Part shown: positions 1 to 8,424 of the stretch, piece by piece | Layout: each line of letters begins with the position of its first letter | How positions within the stretch are numbered: the stretch's first letter is position 1 | Assembly (NCBI RefSeq): GCF_019207025.1 | Contig: NZ_JAEEGC010000018.1 | Location: 1 to 64,000 of the forward strand | Length of the DNA stretch: 64,000 nucleotides | From: Clostridium thailandense | GTDB taxonomy: Bacteria > Bacillota > Clostridia > Clostridiales > Clostridiaceae | Reading direction: 5' to 3' | Made by a program: the position numbers and the translations under genes | The notes under the pieces: model-generated | What the model saw: the letters and a program-made list of their open reading frames with translations, nothing else | Databases searched by the model: none | Told to the model about the DNA's origin: nothing

Positions 1-91
1 AAAGGTTTAATAATATAAAAAAATTCGCTTAAAGCCAAACTTTTTCATTACGTTTTGTGCCTTGAGCGAAGCGAAAGGAATGGATATAATT

Positions 92-304
92 ATGAGCAAT
101 TTTAAAGAAATTCCTATTGATGATAATGAACTTGAAATTGTAACAGGAGGCAAAAAAAGGCCCACTATATTACACACAGCAAAATGTAGGACCTGTGGAG
201 TAAGATATGATTCAGGAGACTCGCTAGAATTAATGCATGAAGCAGATAGTCATACAGTGGAAACTAACCATGCGGGTTTTGAATATTCTGATAAAGAAAT
301 TTAA
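92..304 (+). CDS. Double-glycine leader peptide precursor (bacteriocin/RiPP-like)
   Basis: A 70-residue peptide. The leader of about 20 residues ends in a double glycine (ELEIVTGG, residues 13-20), the classic cleavage site for peptidase-containing ABC exporters. The remaining 50 residues hold a CRTC pair (32-35) and three histidines (49, 54, 60), so a metal-binding fold is possible. I chose ATG 92 because the open frame upstream starts only at a TTG; AAAGGA at 74-79 could serve as ribosome binding site at 12 bases. The leader motif closely resembles those of the precursors at 36712 and 42161, but the core is different. No maturation enzyme is adjacent; an exporter remnant lies just downstream on the other strand. 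Secreted bacteriocin or modified peptide is inference. Confidence 0.6.
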   Translation: MSNFKEIPIDDNELEIVTGGKKRPTILHTAKCRTCGVRYDSGDSLELMHEADSHTVETNHAGFEYSDKEI

Positions 305-348
305 AAGTATTAGGCTTTGAAGATGGTTAGAAATCTCTCTACACCAAT

Positions 349-484
349 CTATGCCGCCTCAAACTGATTGTTATATAATTCTGCATAAAAACCTTTCTTT
401 TCAAGAAGCTTCTGGTGGCTTCCAGTTTCAATAATATCCCCGTCCTTCATTACCAAAATAATATCTGCATTTTTTATTGTGAGG
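349..484 (-). pseudogene. C-terminal remnant of an ABC exporter ATP-binding subunit
   Basis: The minus strand reads about 44 codons ending at TAG 351-349. They match the tail of ABCB-type exporter ATPases after the switch histidine: [20 protein letters not shown], then a [17 protein letters not shown]-type end. Everything upstream (Walker motifs, membrane domain) is missing and the match stops near 484. Lying beside a double-glycine precursor, it may be what is left of a peptide exporter; that link is inference. Confidence 0.7.
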
Positions 485-621
485 TTTTTTATTTAGAGTA
501 TAATTATAAGATTATTTCTTCAGATTTGATTCTTGGTTACTTTAATGAGAAGAGAAAAAGAATGCTTTATAAAAAGTTTGTTGAATATGCTATAGCATTC
601 CAAATGGCTGAAGCCAAGTAT

Positions 622-1317
622 TAGCAAGCTCAGACAGTAAGCATGTCCTTGCATTGATTCAATATATAAATTATAAACACCATTGAAAGTATTGATTTAG
701 AGTGCCTTCAATGGCGTTATTATTTTTTGAAGAAAATAGAAATGGTAATTATTTAAGGAATAGAGGGTGAAAATCAGTAGAGAATAATGGTGGAATATTA
801 GAATGTATACGGAGTATGTGTTAAGATAAAGCATTTTATAGAAGTGAATCTTTTAGCAGAAATAAATTTGCGTAAGAAATAATGTAAATATACTATGTTT
901 ACATTATGAGAATAAGATATAATAGGGTTATAAAAAATTTTTTTGACACTATGTTTCTATGGCTTAAACAAAGTGTTAAAAGATATACATAGGTTAACTT
1001 ACTATGGAAAAAAGGTGAATATATAAAATGAGGGAGTGTATTATATGAAATGGGAAGAAGCAAGAAATATATATATAAATAAATGGATATTATTTGAGGC
1101 TATAGAGGCATATTCAAAAGAGGGAAAAAGAATTGTTGAAGAGCTTTCAGTTATAAATGTTTATGAAGAAGGGAAAGAAGCACTTAAAGAGTATGCAGAA
1201 AAACATAAGAAGGATAAAAGTAGAGAAATGTACGTATATCATACAAAACATGAGAAATTATTTATAGAAGAAAGAACATGGATTGGAGTGCGAAAGAATG
1301 GTTAAACTTCAATTAAA
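622..1317. repeat. Long duplicated cassette, copy A (pair of 27402-28081)
   Basis: About 0.69 kb recurs nearly identically 26.8 kb downstream. Both copies begin exactly at TAGCAAGCTCAG, a motif scattered through the window, and end at CTTCAATTAAA, after which the flanks differ. Copy A has about 16 extra bases near 865-885. The unit contains an 86-codon gene and about 420 bases of AT-rich leader without another convincing gene. Confidence 0.85.
1045..1305 (+). CDS. Small conserved hypothetical protein, 86 aa (intact copy)
   Basis: Begins MKWEEARNIYINKWILFEA and runs as a compact, charged, probably cytoplasmic protein rich in Glu and Lys, with no signal peptide or membrane segment. ATG 1045 is preceded by AGGGAG at 1031-1036, eight bases away. 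I recall similar short proteins in clostridia but know no function. It is the only protein in the duplicated cassette; the second copy (27809-28069) carries a nonsense codon at the tenth codon, so this is the functional one if either is. Confidence 0.6.
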   Translation: MKWEEARNIYINKWILFEAIEAYSKEGKRIVEELSVINVYEEGKEALKEYAEKHKKDKSREMYVYHTKHEKLFIEERTWIGVRKNG

Positions 1318-1380
1318 ATATGGACTCCCATTTTGTAGTATCAAATTAATTTATAAGGGGAATGAAATAATATTATCAAT

Positions 1381-1515
1381 AACCAGTGGGGCATATGGAC
1401 TACAGAGGTGTTAGGGAAAGTGCTGAAAATCCATGTGGAACGTATGATATTTGGCGGTTTCTTTTAGTATAATCAGTATTGTGAATAGGACAATTAGTCC
1501 TTAAAATGCTTCTGA
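1381..1515. repeat. Dispersed 135 bp repeat, copy A (pair of 16106-16239)
   Basis: The segment from AACCAGTGGGG to AAAATGCTTCT recurs at 16106-16239 with about 90% identity. One frame is conserved in both copies and reads ...TEVLGKVLKIHV...MIFGGFF-stop, suggesting the 3' end of a lost gene that I cannot name. The surrounding 1306-1838 gap holds this repeat, the short frame at 1540 and AT-rich sequence. Confidence 0.7.
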
Positions 1516-1539
1516 GTATAAGTTGACAATTAATGAATT

Positions 1540-1680
1540 ATGTTAACTAAATTAGAAGGTAAACTCTCTTGTGATTTTTGGAAATCCTCATCTAGTATCC
1601 CAGAGACCATTAAAGAAACTGGAAGTTTATATCAAGCTCTATGTAAAGAGACTTCATCTTCATTAAAGAAAATTAAATAA
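1540..1680 (+). other. Short open frame, 46 codons, probably a gene end
   Basis: ATG 1540 opens a 46-residue frame (begins MLTKLEGKLSCDFWKSS). A TTGACA lies just upstream (1523-1528), but there is no clear ribosome binding site. The last 35 bases plus the following 30 recur at 12820-12885 in a different reading context, so this looks like one edge of a dispersed fragment rather than a working gene. No family recognised. Confidence 0.25.
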
Positions 1681-1838
1681 CAAATTTGAATTTAAGGTTG
1701 AGTAATATAAATTAGTAATTTAAATATGATATAATTACCATTAATTAAATTAAAATAGTAAAGCAGCATTGATGAATATAAGAAAAGATAGCATTTAATT
1801 TTTAAAATTAAAGTATACTTAGAAGGAGATGAGTAGGC

Positions 1839-2744
1839 TTGTCTATATATGATTTTAAGACCAAGGTACAGATTGAAAAGGGATGGTCGAGTGATAAAAA
1901 ATATTGCGTTACTGCACCTGATGGGAAAAATTATCTGTTACGTATTTCAAAAATTGATCAACAAGAGCGCAAGAGGTTTGAATTTGAAATGATGAAGTGT
2001 GTTGAAGCTCTCGGTGTCCCTATGTGTAAGCCGATTGAATTTGGCACTTGTAACGAAGGCGTGTATTTCTTACAAAGCTGGATTGAAGGAAAGGATTTCG
2101 AAGACGTTCTTACGATGTTAACGGATACAGAACAGTATGTTTATGGAATTGAAGCAGGTCAAATACTAAAGCATATTCATACTATTCCAGTGCCTGATAC
2201 GCAGGAGAAATGGGAGGTACGGTTTAACCGTAAAATTGAGCGAAAGATCCAAATGTATAAAGATTGCCCGATAAAATATGAAAACGGACAATCTTTTATT
2301 GACTATATAAATGCCAACCGCTATTTGCTGAAAAATCGTCCACAATCCTATCAGCATGGTGATTACCATATCGGCAATATGATGATTGATTATGATGGCA
2401 AACTGCAAATTATTGACTTTGATAAAAATGATTTTGGTGATCCATGGGAGGAATTTAATCGAATTGTTTGGTGTGCACAAAAATCACCATTTTTTGCTTC
2501 AGGCATGGTAAATGGCTATTTTGATGAAAATGTACCAATGGATTTTTGGGTATTGCTTGCACTATACATTTCAAGCAATACCCTATCGTCTATACCTTGG
2601 GCAATTCCATTTGGACAAAGTGAAATTGATACTATGATAAATCAAGCCAAAGAAGTTCTTGAATGGTATGATAATATGCGAAATCCCGTTCCTACCTGGT
2701 ATAAGGGTTACATAAAAAAGGATTTTTGTTGTGGATATAAATAA
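1839..2744 (+). CDS. Aminoglycoside phosphotransferase (APH)-family kinase
   Basis: A 301-aa cytoplasmic kinase of the APH/choline kinase fold, expected to move the ATP gamma-phosphate onto a small hydroxylated substrate. The catalytic loop HGDYHIGN (173-180) and metal-binding IIDFDK (191-196) are intact, and DPWEEF (201-206) fits the family. The N-terminal lobe carries a plausible nucleotide-binding lysine. The start is TTG 1839 with AAGGAGAT at 1823-1830. The substrate cannot be told; resistance to an aminoglycoside or a macrolide is possible, as is a housekeeping metabolite. Its 3' end overlaps a GNAT relic in another frame, so the stop may be a recombination product. Confidence 0.8.
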   Translation: MSIYDFKTKVQIEKGWSSDKKYCVTAPDGKNYLLRISKIDQQERKRFEFEMMKCVEALGVPMCKPIEFGTCNEGVYFLQSWIEGKDFEDVLTMLTDTEQYVYGIEAGQILKHIHTIPVPDTQEKWEVRFNRKIERKIQMYKDCPIKYENGQSFIDYINANRYLLKNRPQSYQHGDYHIGNMMIDYDGKLQIIDFDKNDFGDPWEEFNRIVWCAQKSPFFASGMVNGYFDENVPMDFWVLLALYISSNTLSSIPWAIPFGQSEIDTMINQAKEVLEWYDNMRNPVPTWYKGYIKKDFCCGYK

Positions 2745-2931
2745 ACCAGCTATTAATGTATATTTAAAAAACGGATTTAAGCAGGTAGATGGAATTTATG
2801 AAGAAGAATTAACATTAAAATGCGTAAAGGCAAATATAGATGCTTTCAAGTTTTATTTATCTCAAGGGTGGACAATCGAAGAGGAAGTTACAGAAAATGA
2901 ACTTTATTATTTAATGAAATATGAAGGATAA
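2731..2931 (+). pseudogene. GNAT acetyltransferase C-terminal remnant
   Basis: The frame reads NKPAINVYLKNGFKQVDG, then a second similar stretch ending in FYLSQGWTIEEE and YYLMK. Both are typical of the last strand-helix-strand of GNAT N-acetyltransferases. The acetyl-CoA pyrophosphate loop and N-terminus are absent. It overlaps the end of the kinase gene by 14 bases and has no ribosome binding site of its own. Two similar tails joined head to tail suggest fused fragments. Confidence 0.6.
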
Positions 2932-3030
2932 AGTTGATTCGATATTTAAAACATATAGTATCATAAGTTGAAAAGATATATATTGCAGTAAAAAATGTGG
3001 ATTATATTAAATTGTGGGGGGAATTATATA

Positions 3031-3723
3031 ATGTTTGAAGAAACAGTATTGGAAAGCAAAAAGGCATGGGATGAAAACGCAGATTTTTGGGATGAAAGGA
3101 TGGGGGATAGTTCTAATCGGTTTCATTGTCGCATTGTAAGGCCAGGTGTTGAAGAATTACTCGAAGTAAGTGAAAATGATTATGTACTGGATGTTGCTTG
3201 TGGAACAGGTAATCTTTCACAAAGAATGGCTGAAAAAGGCGCGAAAGTAGTTGCTTTTGATTTTTGTAGCAAATTAATAGAGCATGCCAAAAGGCGTAGA
3301 AAAAATTATTTGAATCATATTGAATTTTATGAATGCGATGCAACAGACTATCATCAGCTAATGGGATTGAAAAAAGAGAAAAAATATACAAAAGCAGTAT
3401 CCTGTATGGGCATTATGGATATTGCTGAGATAAAGCCTCTGTTTCAAGCATTATATAATATGCTTGATGATAATGGGATATTTGTTTTTGCAACACATCA
3501 CCCATGCTTTGTTCGACCTGAGGAAAGGTATATTACACCTTGTGTGCATAAGGGAGAAGCAATAAAGGGTCAACCAGTAATGCAAAATTATTACCATCGC
3601 TCTTTGCAAGATATTTTTCAAATTTGCTTTGATAGTGGATTTGTTATAGACGGTTTTCAAGAAAAGTTAGATGATGATAGGGAAATTCCTGTTATTATAA
3701 TTGTAAGGGCAAGAAAGAGATAA
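3031..3723 (+). CDS. SAM-dependent methyltransferase, class I
   Basis: A 230-aa protein with the Rossmann motif I VLDVACGTGNLS (52-63), an acidic motif II around residue 77 (VVAFDFCS) and a post-I region typical of methyltransferase domain 11/25 proteins. Substrate unknown; the family covers small molecules, tRNA and ubiquinone-type compounds. ATG 3031 is preceded by a run of six G at 3016-3021. An upstream ATG at 2995 in frame is less likely because no ribosome binding site precedes it. It stands alone between a GNAT relic and a two-component operon. Confidence 0.8.
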   Translation: MFEETVLESKKAWDENADFWDERMGDSSNRFHCRIVRPGVEELLEVSENDYVLDVACGTGNLSQRMAEKGAKVVAFDFCSKLIEHAKRRRKNYLNHIEFYECDATDYHQLMGLKKEKKYTKAVSCMGIMDIAEIKPLFQALYNMLDDNGIFVFATHHPCFVRPEERYITPCVHKGEAIKGQPVMQNYYHRSLQDIFQICFDSGFVIDGFQEKLDDDREIPVIIIVRARKR

Positions 3724-3853
3724 AATTCAATTTAAAGTTGAATAGTATAAATAGTAAATTTATAAACAATGCAATGTACAAATTAGAATCAATCAAAGGA
3801 GTTTTTCAAAGACGCGAAAAAGCCTGTTGATGGGCTAAGAAAGGAGTTTCGAA

Positions 3854-4561
3854 ATGAATAGTGTTTTGATTATTGACGATGATAAAGAGCTTTGTACTCT
3901 TATGAAAAAATGTGTAGATAAAGAGAATTTATCTGCTATTATTGCACATGGTGGTATGGAGGGGATTCGTTTAGTTGATGAAAATAAAAGTAGTGGCTCT
4001 CTTTCTCTCATAATTTTGGATGTAATGATGCCGGATATAAATGGTTTTCAAGTTCTTAAAATAATTAGAAAAACAAGCAATATCCCTGTGCTTATGCTTA
4101 CTGCTAAAAGCGACGAGGACGATAAAGTTTCCGGACTACGGTTAGGTGCTGACGATTATTTAACAAAGCCATTCAGTATTAACGAACTGATGGCTCGGGT
4201 CAATTCTCTTATTCGCCGCTATACCACCTTAAACCCTACCACGGAAATGGATACGGAGTGCATGGTGCTGAAAGGAATGGTCATTGATAAAGCAAACCGC
4301 ATTGTTTCTGTCAATGATATTCCAGTTGAGCTTACAAGCAAAGAGTTTGATTTGCTTTCATTTCTATCTTCTAATAAAGGACGGGTATTTACAAAAAAAC
4401 AGATTTATACACAAGTGTGGAAAGAAGAATATAGTTTTGACGATAGTAATATTATGTCTTTTATAAGTAAATTGCGCAAAAAGATTGAACCAGACCCCGA
4501 CCGTCCATTTTATATTTTAACAGTCCGAGGTGTAGGCTATCGTTTTAATAAGGAGGCTTGA
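3854..4561 (+). CDS. OmpR/PhoB-family response regulator
   Basis: A 235-aa two-domain regulator. The receiver domain (1-120) has the acidic pair DDD (8-10), phospho-acceptor Asp56 in LIILDVMMPD, and Lys105 in YLTKPF. The C-terminal winged helix (about 140-232) ends with GVGYRFN, the usual OmpR wing. AAGGAG precedes the ATG. It is followed seven bases later by its kinase. The five 11-bp-spaced repeats ahead of the transporter at 5922 have the geometry expected for this class, so it probably activates that operon. The organisation resembles CprR/CprK of C. difficile and the BceR/LanR groups; the exact signal is unknown. Confidence 0.9.
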   Translation: MNSVLIIDDDKELCTLMKKCVDKENLSAIIAHGGMEGIRLVDENKSSGSLSLIILDVMMPDINGFQVLKIIRKTSNIPVLMLTAKSDEDDKVSGLRLGADDYLTKPFSINELMARVNSLIRRYTTLNPTTEMDTECMVLKGMVIDKANRIVSVNDIPVELTSKEFDLLSFLSSNKGRVFTKKQIYTQVWKEEYSFDDSNIMSFISKLRKKIEPDPDRPFYILTVRGVGYRFNKEA

Positions 4562-4568
4562 CGTAAAT

Positions 4569-5498
4569 ATGAATGTTTATCTGCTTTTTGCCTTGGTTCT
4601 TGCCCTGCTTATTATAGCGTACCTTGTTTCTGTCTTATGGCGTGTCCAAACACAGCTTTCACTTATGAAAGACGCTTTAGAGGATATAAAAGATGGAAAC
4701 CTTAATCGACGCGTTTTAGCAACGGAGAACGATATCACAAGGCAAATTTGTTATGGTATTAACGACATTGCAATTAACAGCCAAGCACAGCTTGTTCAGC
4801 AAAAGCAATCAGAGCAGGCATACAAAGGTCTAATGGCAAGTCTTTCCCATGATGTGAAAACACCACTTGCTTCGTTGGTTGGTTATTTGGAAGCAATCGA
4901 AAGTAAAATTGTTGTAGGAGAAGAAAAGGATGAATATATACATGTTGCATTTGATAAAGCCCAGCACTTAAAACATTTTGTAGAAAATCTGTTTGAATGG
5001 GTTAAATTAGATTCTGGGGAACAAGTTTTTCATTTTGAGATTTTTGATTTGAATGAGTTATCCCGTAATATTATAGCTGATTGGATTCCTGTTTTAGAAA
5101 ACAGCCATTTTGAATATGAATTTGATATACCTGAAACAGAGTATTCCATGAGCATAGACGCAACTGCGTATACCCGTATTCTCAATAATCTATTACAAAA
5201 TGTTATTACCCACAGTGAGGGTGATAATATGGCACTGCGTATTTTTGAGAATGAACAGCAGGCTAAAATTGTAATAACAGACAACGGGAAAGGTATATCT
5301 TCTGATAATCTCTCACTTATTTTTGAAAGAATGTACCAATGTGACCATTCACGAGCTGCCAAAGGAAACGGCCTTGGCCTTTCTATTTCCAAAGAGCTTG
5401 TTAGCGCTCACAAAGGAACGATTACAGCGACCAGTATTCTCGGTTCTGGAACTACATTCACGATTTTATTGCCAAAAGGGGCTGTCGCACTTAATTGA
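4569..5498 (+). CDS. Sensor histidine kinase, C-terminus supplied by a palindromic element
   Basis: A 309-aa kinase with one N-terminal membrane segment (about 3-23), almost no extracellular part, a HAMP-like linker, phospho-acceptor His94 (SLSHDVKTPL), N box near 206-211, G1 DNGKGIS (238-244) and G2 GNGLGLS (266-272). Small kinases with no sensor domain often read signals through an ABC transporter partner, which fits the LanFEG-type genes downstream. AAGGAGG at the end of the regulator gene precedes the ATG. The last codons (KGAVALN and stop) lie inside the terminal inverted repeat of the element at 5475-5767, so the original C-terminus was replaced by the insertion. Confidence 0.88.
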   Translation: MNVYLLFALVLALLIIAYLVSVLWRVQTQLSLMKDALEDIKDGNLNRRVLATENDITRQICYGINDIAINSQAQLVQQKQSEQAYKGLMASLSHDVKTPLASLVGYLEAIESKIVVGEEKDEYIHVAFDKAQHLKHFVENLFEWVKLDSGEQVFHFEIFDLNELSRNIIADWIPVLENSHFEYEFDIPETEYSMSIDATAYTRILNNLLQNVITHSEGDNMALRIFENEQQAKIVITDNGKGISSDNLSLIFERMYQCDHSRAAKGNGLGLSISKELVSAHKGTITATSILGSGTTFTILLPKGAVALN

Positions 5499-5767
5499 AA
5501 CACGGCCGAAAATATACTTATCCTCCGAGAGCTGTTCCCAAGCTTCGGTACTATAAAAACTTTTTATCAATCTAAAGCTCAGTATTTTGAAAACCTAAGA
5601 ACATCTGATAAACTCGTACCTCAAACATATCAGAAGTTCTAAGATTTTCTAAAATACTTCGCTAAGATTGATTAAAAAGTTTTTATATGTGACTTCAGCT
5701 TTGGGAACATCTCTCTGCGTATAAGTATATTTTCTGATGTAGTTCTTTTAAGTGCGACAGCCCCTTT
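5475..5767. mobile_element. Palindromic MITE-like element, copy 1
   Basis: A 293 bp imperfect palindrome bounded by AAAGGGGCTGTCGCACTTA and its reverse complement. The two halves pair along almost the whole length, so either strand can fold into one giant hairpin. A second copy lies at 52291-52592 with the same termini and related interior, and a decayed end at 21357-21391. No transposase gene is present, so it would need a transposase in trans. The parent IS family was not identified. Confidence 0.8.
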
Positions 5768-5780
5768 CTTACTGCTAAAA

Positions 5781-5844
5781 CAAGATAAAAACAAGATAAA
5801 AACAAGGTTACGGCAAGGTTTTGGCAAGGTTAATGTTGTATACT
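5781..5844 (+). promoter_or_regulatory. Five 11-bp direct repeats plus -10 box upstream of the ABC operon
   Basis: CAAG(A/G)T occurs at 5781, 5792, 5803, 5814 and 5825, exactly 11 bases apart each time. A TATACT -10 box sits at 5839-5844, and the last repeats cover the -35 position, where no consensus -35 hexamer is visible. Direct repeats at one-helical-turn spacing over the -35 are the hallmark of OmpR-family activator sites. The adjacent regulator at 3854 is the obvious candidate. Confidence 0.8.
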
Positions 5845-5921
5845 TTTAATTGTGATTGTTTCTGCCTTTATATCGGTTATCACATTGTGAAGCACAGTTA
5901 TCGAAAGTGAGGAATTTTTAT

Positions 5922-6845
5922 ATGAATGATTTTGTGATTGAAACGAAACAACTGACAAAAATTTATGGAGAGCAAACAGTAGTTAGCTCAGTTAATCTCC
6001 ATATAAAAAAAGGTCGGATTTATGGTCTGTTAGGGCGCAATGGAGCTGGGAAAACCACTATTATGAAAATGATTTTAGGGTTAACTCCAATCACATCTGG
6101 AGAGATAGATGTGTTAGGACGAAATATCAAAGGTCAAGAAAAAAGGGTATATCCCCGTATCGGTGCTATTATCGAAACACCAGGATTTTATCCAAATTTG
6201 ACAGGAACGGAAAACCTGGAGATTTTTGCGAAGCTGCGTGGTACAGCCGCCCCACACGCAGTTGAAAACGCATTGAAAGTAGTAGGATTACCTTATAAAG
6301 ATAAAAAGTTGTTTAGTAAGTATTCCCTTGGGATGAAGCAGCGTCTTGGTATTGCCAATGCTATTTTGCATGACCCAGAACTGCTGATTTTGGACGAGCC
6401 TACAAACGGTCTTGACCCTATCGGCATTGCAGAAGTAAGAGATTTTATTAAGAATTTGAGCGTTGAACGTGGAAAGACAATTCTTATTTCCAGCCATATT
6501 CTCTCGGAAATCTCATTGCTTGCAGATGATATTGGAATTATCCACCACGGTGTTCTGCTGGAAGAAAGTAGTATGGAGGAACTTAAACGAAAAAACGGTA
6601 AGTATATTCTACTGCAAGTTTCTGATGTTTCTAAAGCAACCTTAATTTTGGAACGTCAATTCGGCTTGAAGGAATATTCTGTGCAAGATGATCATACGTT
6701 GAAACTCTATGACACCTCACTAGATATGGCGTCTGTCAATAAGACACTTATGCTTGGTGAGGTATTGGTTATCAGTTCGGGGCTTTGTAATGATACTTTA
6801 GAGGATTATTTTAGAAAAATTACAGGAGGGGATGGCATTGCTTAG
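5922..6845 (+). CDS. LanF/CprA-type peptide-resistance ABC transporter ATPase
   Basis: A 307-aa ATPase with Walker A GRNGAGKT (38-45), signature SLGMKQR (135-141) and Walker B LLILDEP (154-160). The usual Q-loop glutamine is replaced by Glu85 (AIIETPGFY), the 'E-loop' reported for lantibiotic self-protection LanF proteins. It should drive removal of cationic antimicrobial peptides from the membrane together with the two permeases that follow. ATG 5922 has GTGAGGA nine bases upstream; an in-frame TTG far upstream is unsupported. The stop overlaps the next gene's start. No lantibiotic biosynthesis genes are nearby, which suggests a resistance rather than self-immunity role, as with CprABC in C. 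difficile. Confidence 0.88.
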   Translation: MNDFVIETKQLTKIYGEQTVVSSVNLHIKKGRIYGLLGRNGAGKTTIMKMILGLTPITSGEIDVLGRNIKGQEKRVYPRIGAIIETPGFYPNLTGTENLEIFAKLRGTAAPHAVENALKVVGLPYKDKKLFSKYSLGMKQRLGIANAILHDPELLILDEPTNGLDPIGIAEVRDFIKNLSVERGKTILISSHILSEISLLADDIGIIHHGVLLEESSMEELKRKNGKYILLQVSDVSKATLILERQFGLKEYSVQDDHTLKLYDTSLDMASVNKTLMLGEVLVISSGLCNDTLEDYFRKITGGDGIA

Positions 6846-7569
6846 ACTTATTCAAATAGAATTTCTTAAACTACGACGTAGAAAATTTGTGTGGATTATG
6901 ATGTTGTCAGCTTTCATAATGCCATTTCTAGCATTCTTATTATTCAAATATGCAAAAAAAACAGTTGGTGACCCGGTGCAATTTTATAGATGGTCAGCGT
7001 TTGGTTATACGATGTTTATTATCTTGCCCTTCGTTTTGGGAGTACTTTGCACCATGCTTATGTATGAAGAAAATCAGTATGATATGCTCAAACAACTTTG
7101 GATTGTGCCTATCAGCAAAATGGGATACTTTTTTAGTAAATTTTTTGTTGTTTTGATTTACTCCATTTGTTTCATGCTGATTACAGCTGTTGCTTCTGTT
7201 ATGTTCAGCGTACTTACCGGATATGTGGTATTTCAATGGGGAAGCGTTTTATTCTTACTGAAAAAATGTTTAGAGATTGGTGTTATTACTGCTTTTGCAA
7301 TGCTGCCGATATTTGCAATAGCTGCGTCGCAAAAAGGATACATCCTCCCAGTTTCTATATCATTGGTTTATGCCTTTCTTGGCTTTACTTTAATGTCGAT
7401 AAATATGTATCTACACCCATTATCCAGTATGTCAGTTATTGTCCTTGGAAATATTCCGAGTATTGCAGTTCCACGACCAATTAACGTTCCTTTAGCGTTT
7501 ATTTGCATTTGTATTTGGGATATTATCGCAATATTACATGTAAATGTCACATTGAAAAGAATGAAATGA
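6832..7569 (+). CDS. LanE/CprB-type ABC transporter permease
   Basis: A 245-aa ABC-2-type membrane protein with about six hydrophobic segments, starting with the short basic cytoplasmic N-terminus (LRRRK) typical of LanE/MutE permeases. It begins inside the last 14 bases of the ATPase gene, so translation is probably coupled; AGGAGGGG lies directly before ATG 6832. Length matches the 240-250 aa norm for lantibiotic-immunity permeases. With the next permease it should form the heterodimeric membrane part of a LanFEG transporter. E/G assignment is by order only. Confidence 0.85.
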   Translation: MALLRLIQIEFLKLRRRKFVWIMMLSAFIMPFLAFLLFKYAKKTVGDPVQFYRWSAFGYTMFIILPFVLGVLCTMLMYEENQYDMLKQLWIVPISKMGYFFSKFFVVLIYSICFMLITAVASVMFSVLTGYVVFQWGSVLFLLKKCLEIGVITAFAMLPIFAIAASQKGYILPVSISLVYAFLGFTLMSINMYLHPLSSMSVIVLGNIPSIAVPRPINVPLAFICICIWDIIAILHVNVTLKRMK

Positions 7570-7579
7570 GGTGTGAATA

Positions 7580-8314
7580 ATGGGAAATTTACTTTGGGCT
7601 GAACTCCAAAAGATTCGCCGTTCAAATATTGTTTGGATTACAATTTTTGCAACAGTTATGGTAGCTGTCATTGTTTTTATACAGGGATGGTTTACGTATA
7701 ATGGTTCACGGGATATAGACAGTGCAGGATGGTATATGACTACGGCTCAGCCTTTGGCAACAATTTTTGTTCTTCCTGCAGTTATTTCTCTTTTGGGAAG
7801 TTATATGATTTGTCGTGAAGAAGATGAGGATACTATAAAATCTTTGCTACTTATTCCTGTAAATGAAAGAAAGTTAATTGCTGCAAAAATGATTATTACT
7901 TTTTTGTTCAGCATTTTCATTTATTTACTGCTCTTTGCAATAGCATTTTTGACTGAGGTAATATTACATCTTTCCGATTTATCGGTAGGAATGGTTTTAG
8001 ATTTTCTGAAAATATATTTTCTTCTAGGTGTGGGCATATTCCTTGCTATCTCGCCCATTATTGCCTTGGTATCGTATATGAAAAAAGGCTGTTGGATTAC
8101 ATTATTATTAACTGAAATGTACTCTTTTGCTGGAATGTTCATGAGTATGTCAAATAATCTAAAAACATTCTATCCGATTACGGCAGCATTTGGAGTTGCT
8201 GGTTACTATGAAGCTACTGCCCAAAATAGGATAGAAAGTATTATAATCTTGTTACTATGTGGCTGCCTTTCTGTTTTTATACTCAAAGATTTCAAATATA
8301 GTGAAAAAAATTAG
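7580..8314 (+). CDS. LanG/CprC-type ABC transporter permease
   Basis: A 244-aa permease with six predicted membrane spans, ten bases after the first permease, with GAGGTG ahead of ATG 7580. The N-terminal WAELQKIRRSNIVWI-type start and the ABC-2 architecture match LanG/MutG partners. It completes a five-gene set (regulator, kinase, ATPase, two permeases). The kinase and transporter parts are now separated by a palindromic element that may act as a terminator, leaving the transporter on its own operator-controlled promoter. Confidence 0.85.
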   Translation: MGNLLWAELQKIRRSNIVWITIFATVMVAVIVFIQGWFTYNGSRDIDSAGWYMTTAQPLATIFVLPAVISLLGSYMICREEDEDTIKSLLLIPVNERKLIAAKMIITFLFSIFIYLLLFAIAFLTEVILHLSDLSVGMVLDFLKIYFLLGVGIFLAISPIIALVSYMKKGCWITLLLTEMYSFAGMFMSMSNNLKTFYPITAAFGVAGYYEATAQNRIESIIILLLCGCLSVFILKDFKYSEKN

Positions 8315-8424
8315 TATAATATGTGTATTTAGCATTAGAGGTTACATGCAACCATTTTAGTTTTTTATCTACTTGTACACCAGTTTCATTCGTCAAAGCT
8401 TATTTTAGCAACAGAGATTGTCAG

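Noticed and set aside
415-624. 69-codon frame [11 protein letters not shown]...
   Set aside because: It starts inside the minus-strand ABC remnant and has no ribosome binding site; the sequence is explained by the remnant and the cassette edge.
5475-5767. CRISPR-like or riboswitch structure
   Set aside because: The long self-complementarity belongs to one palindromic element with terminal inverted repeats; there are no repeat-spacer units.
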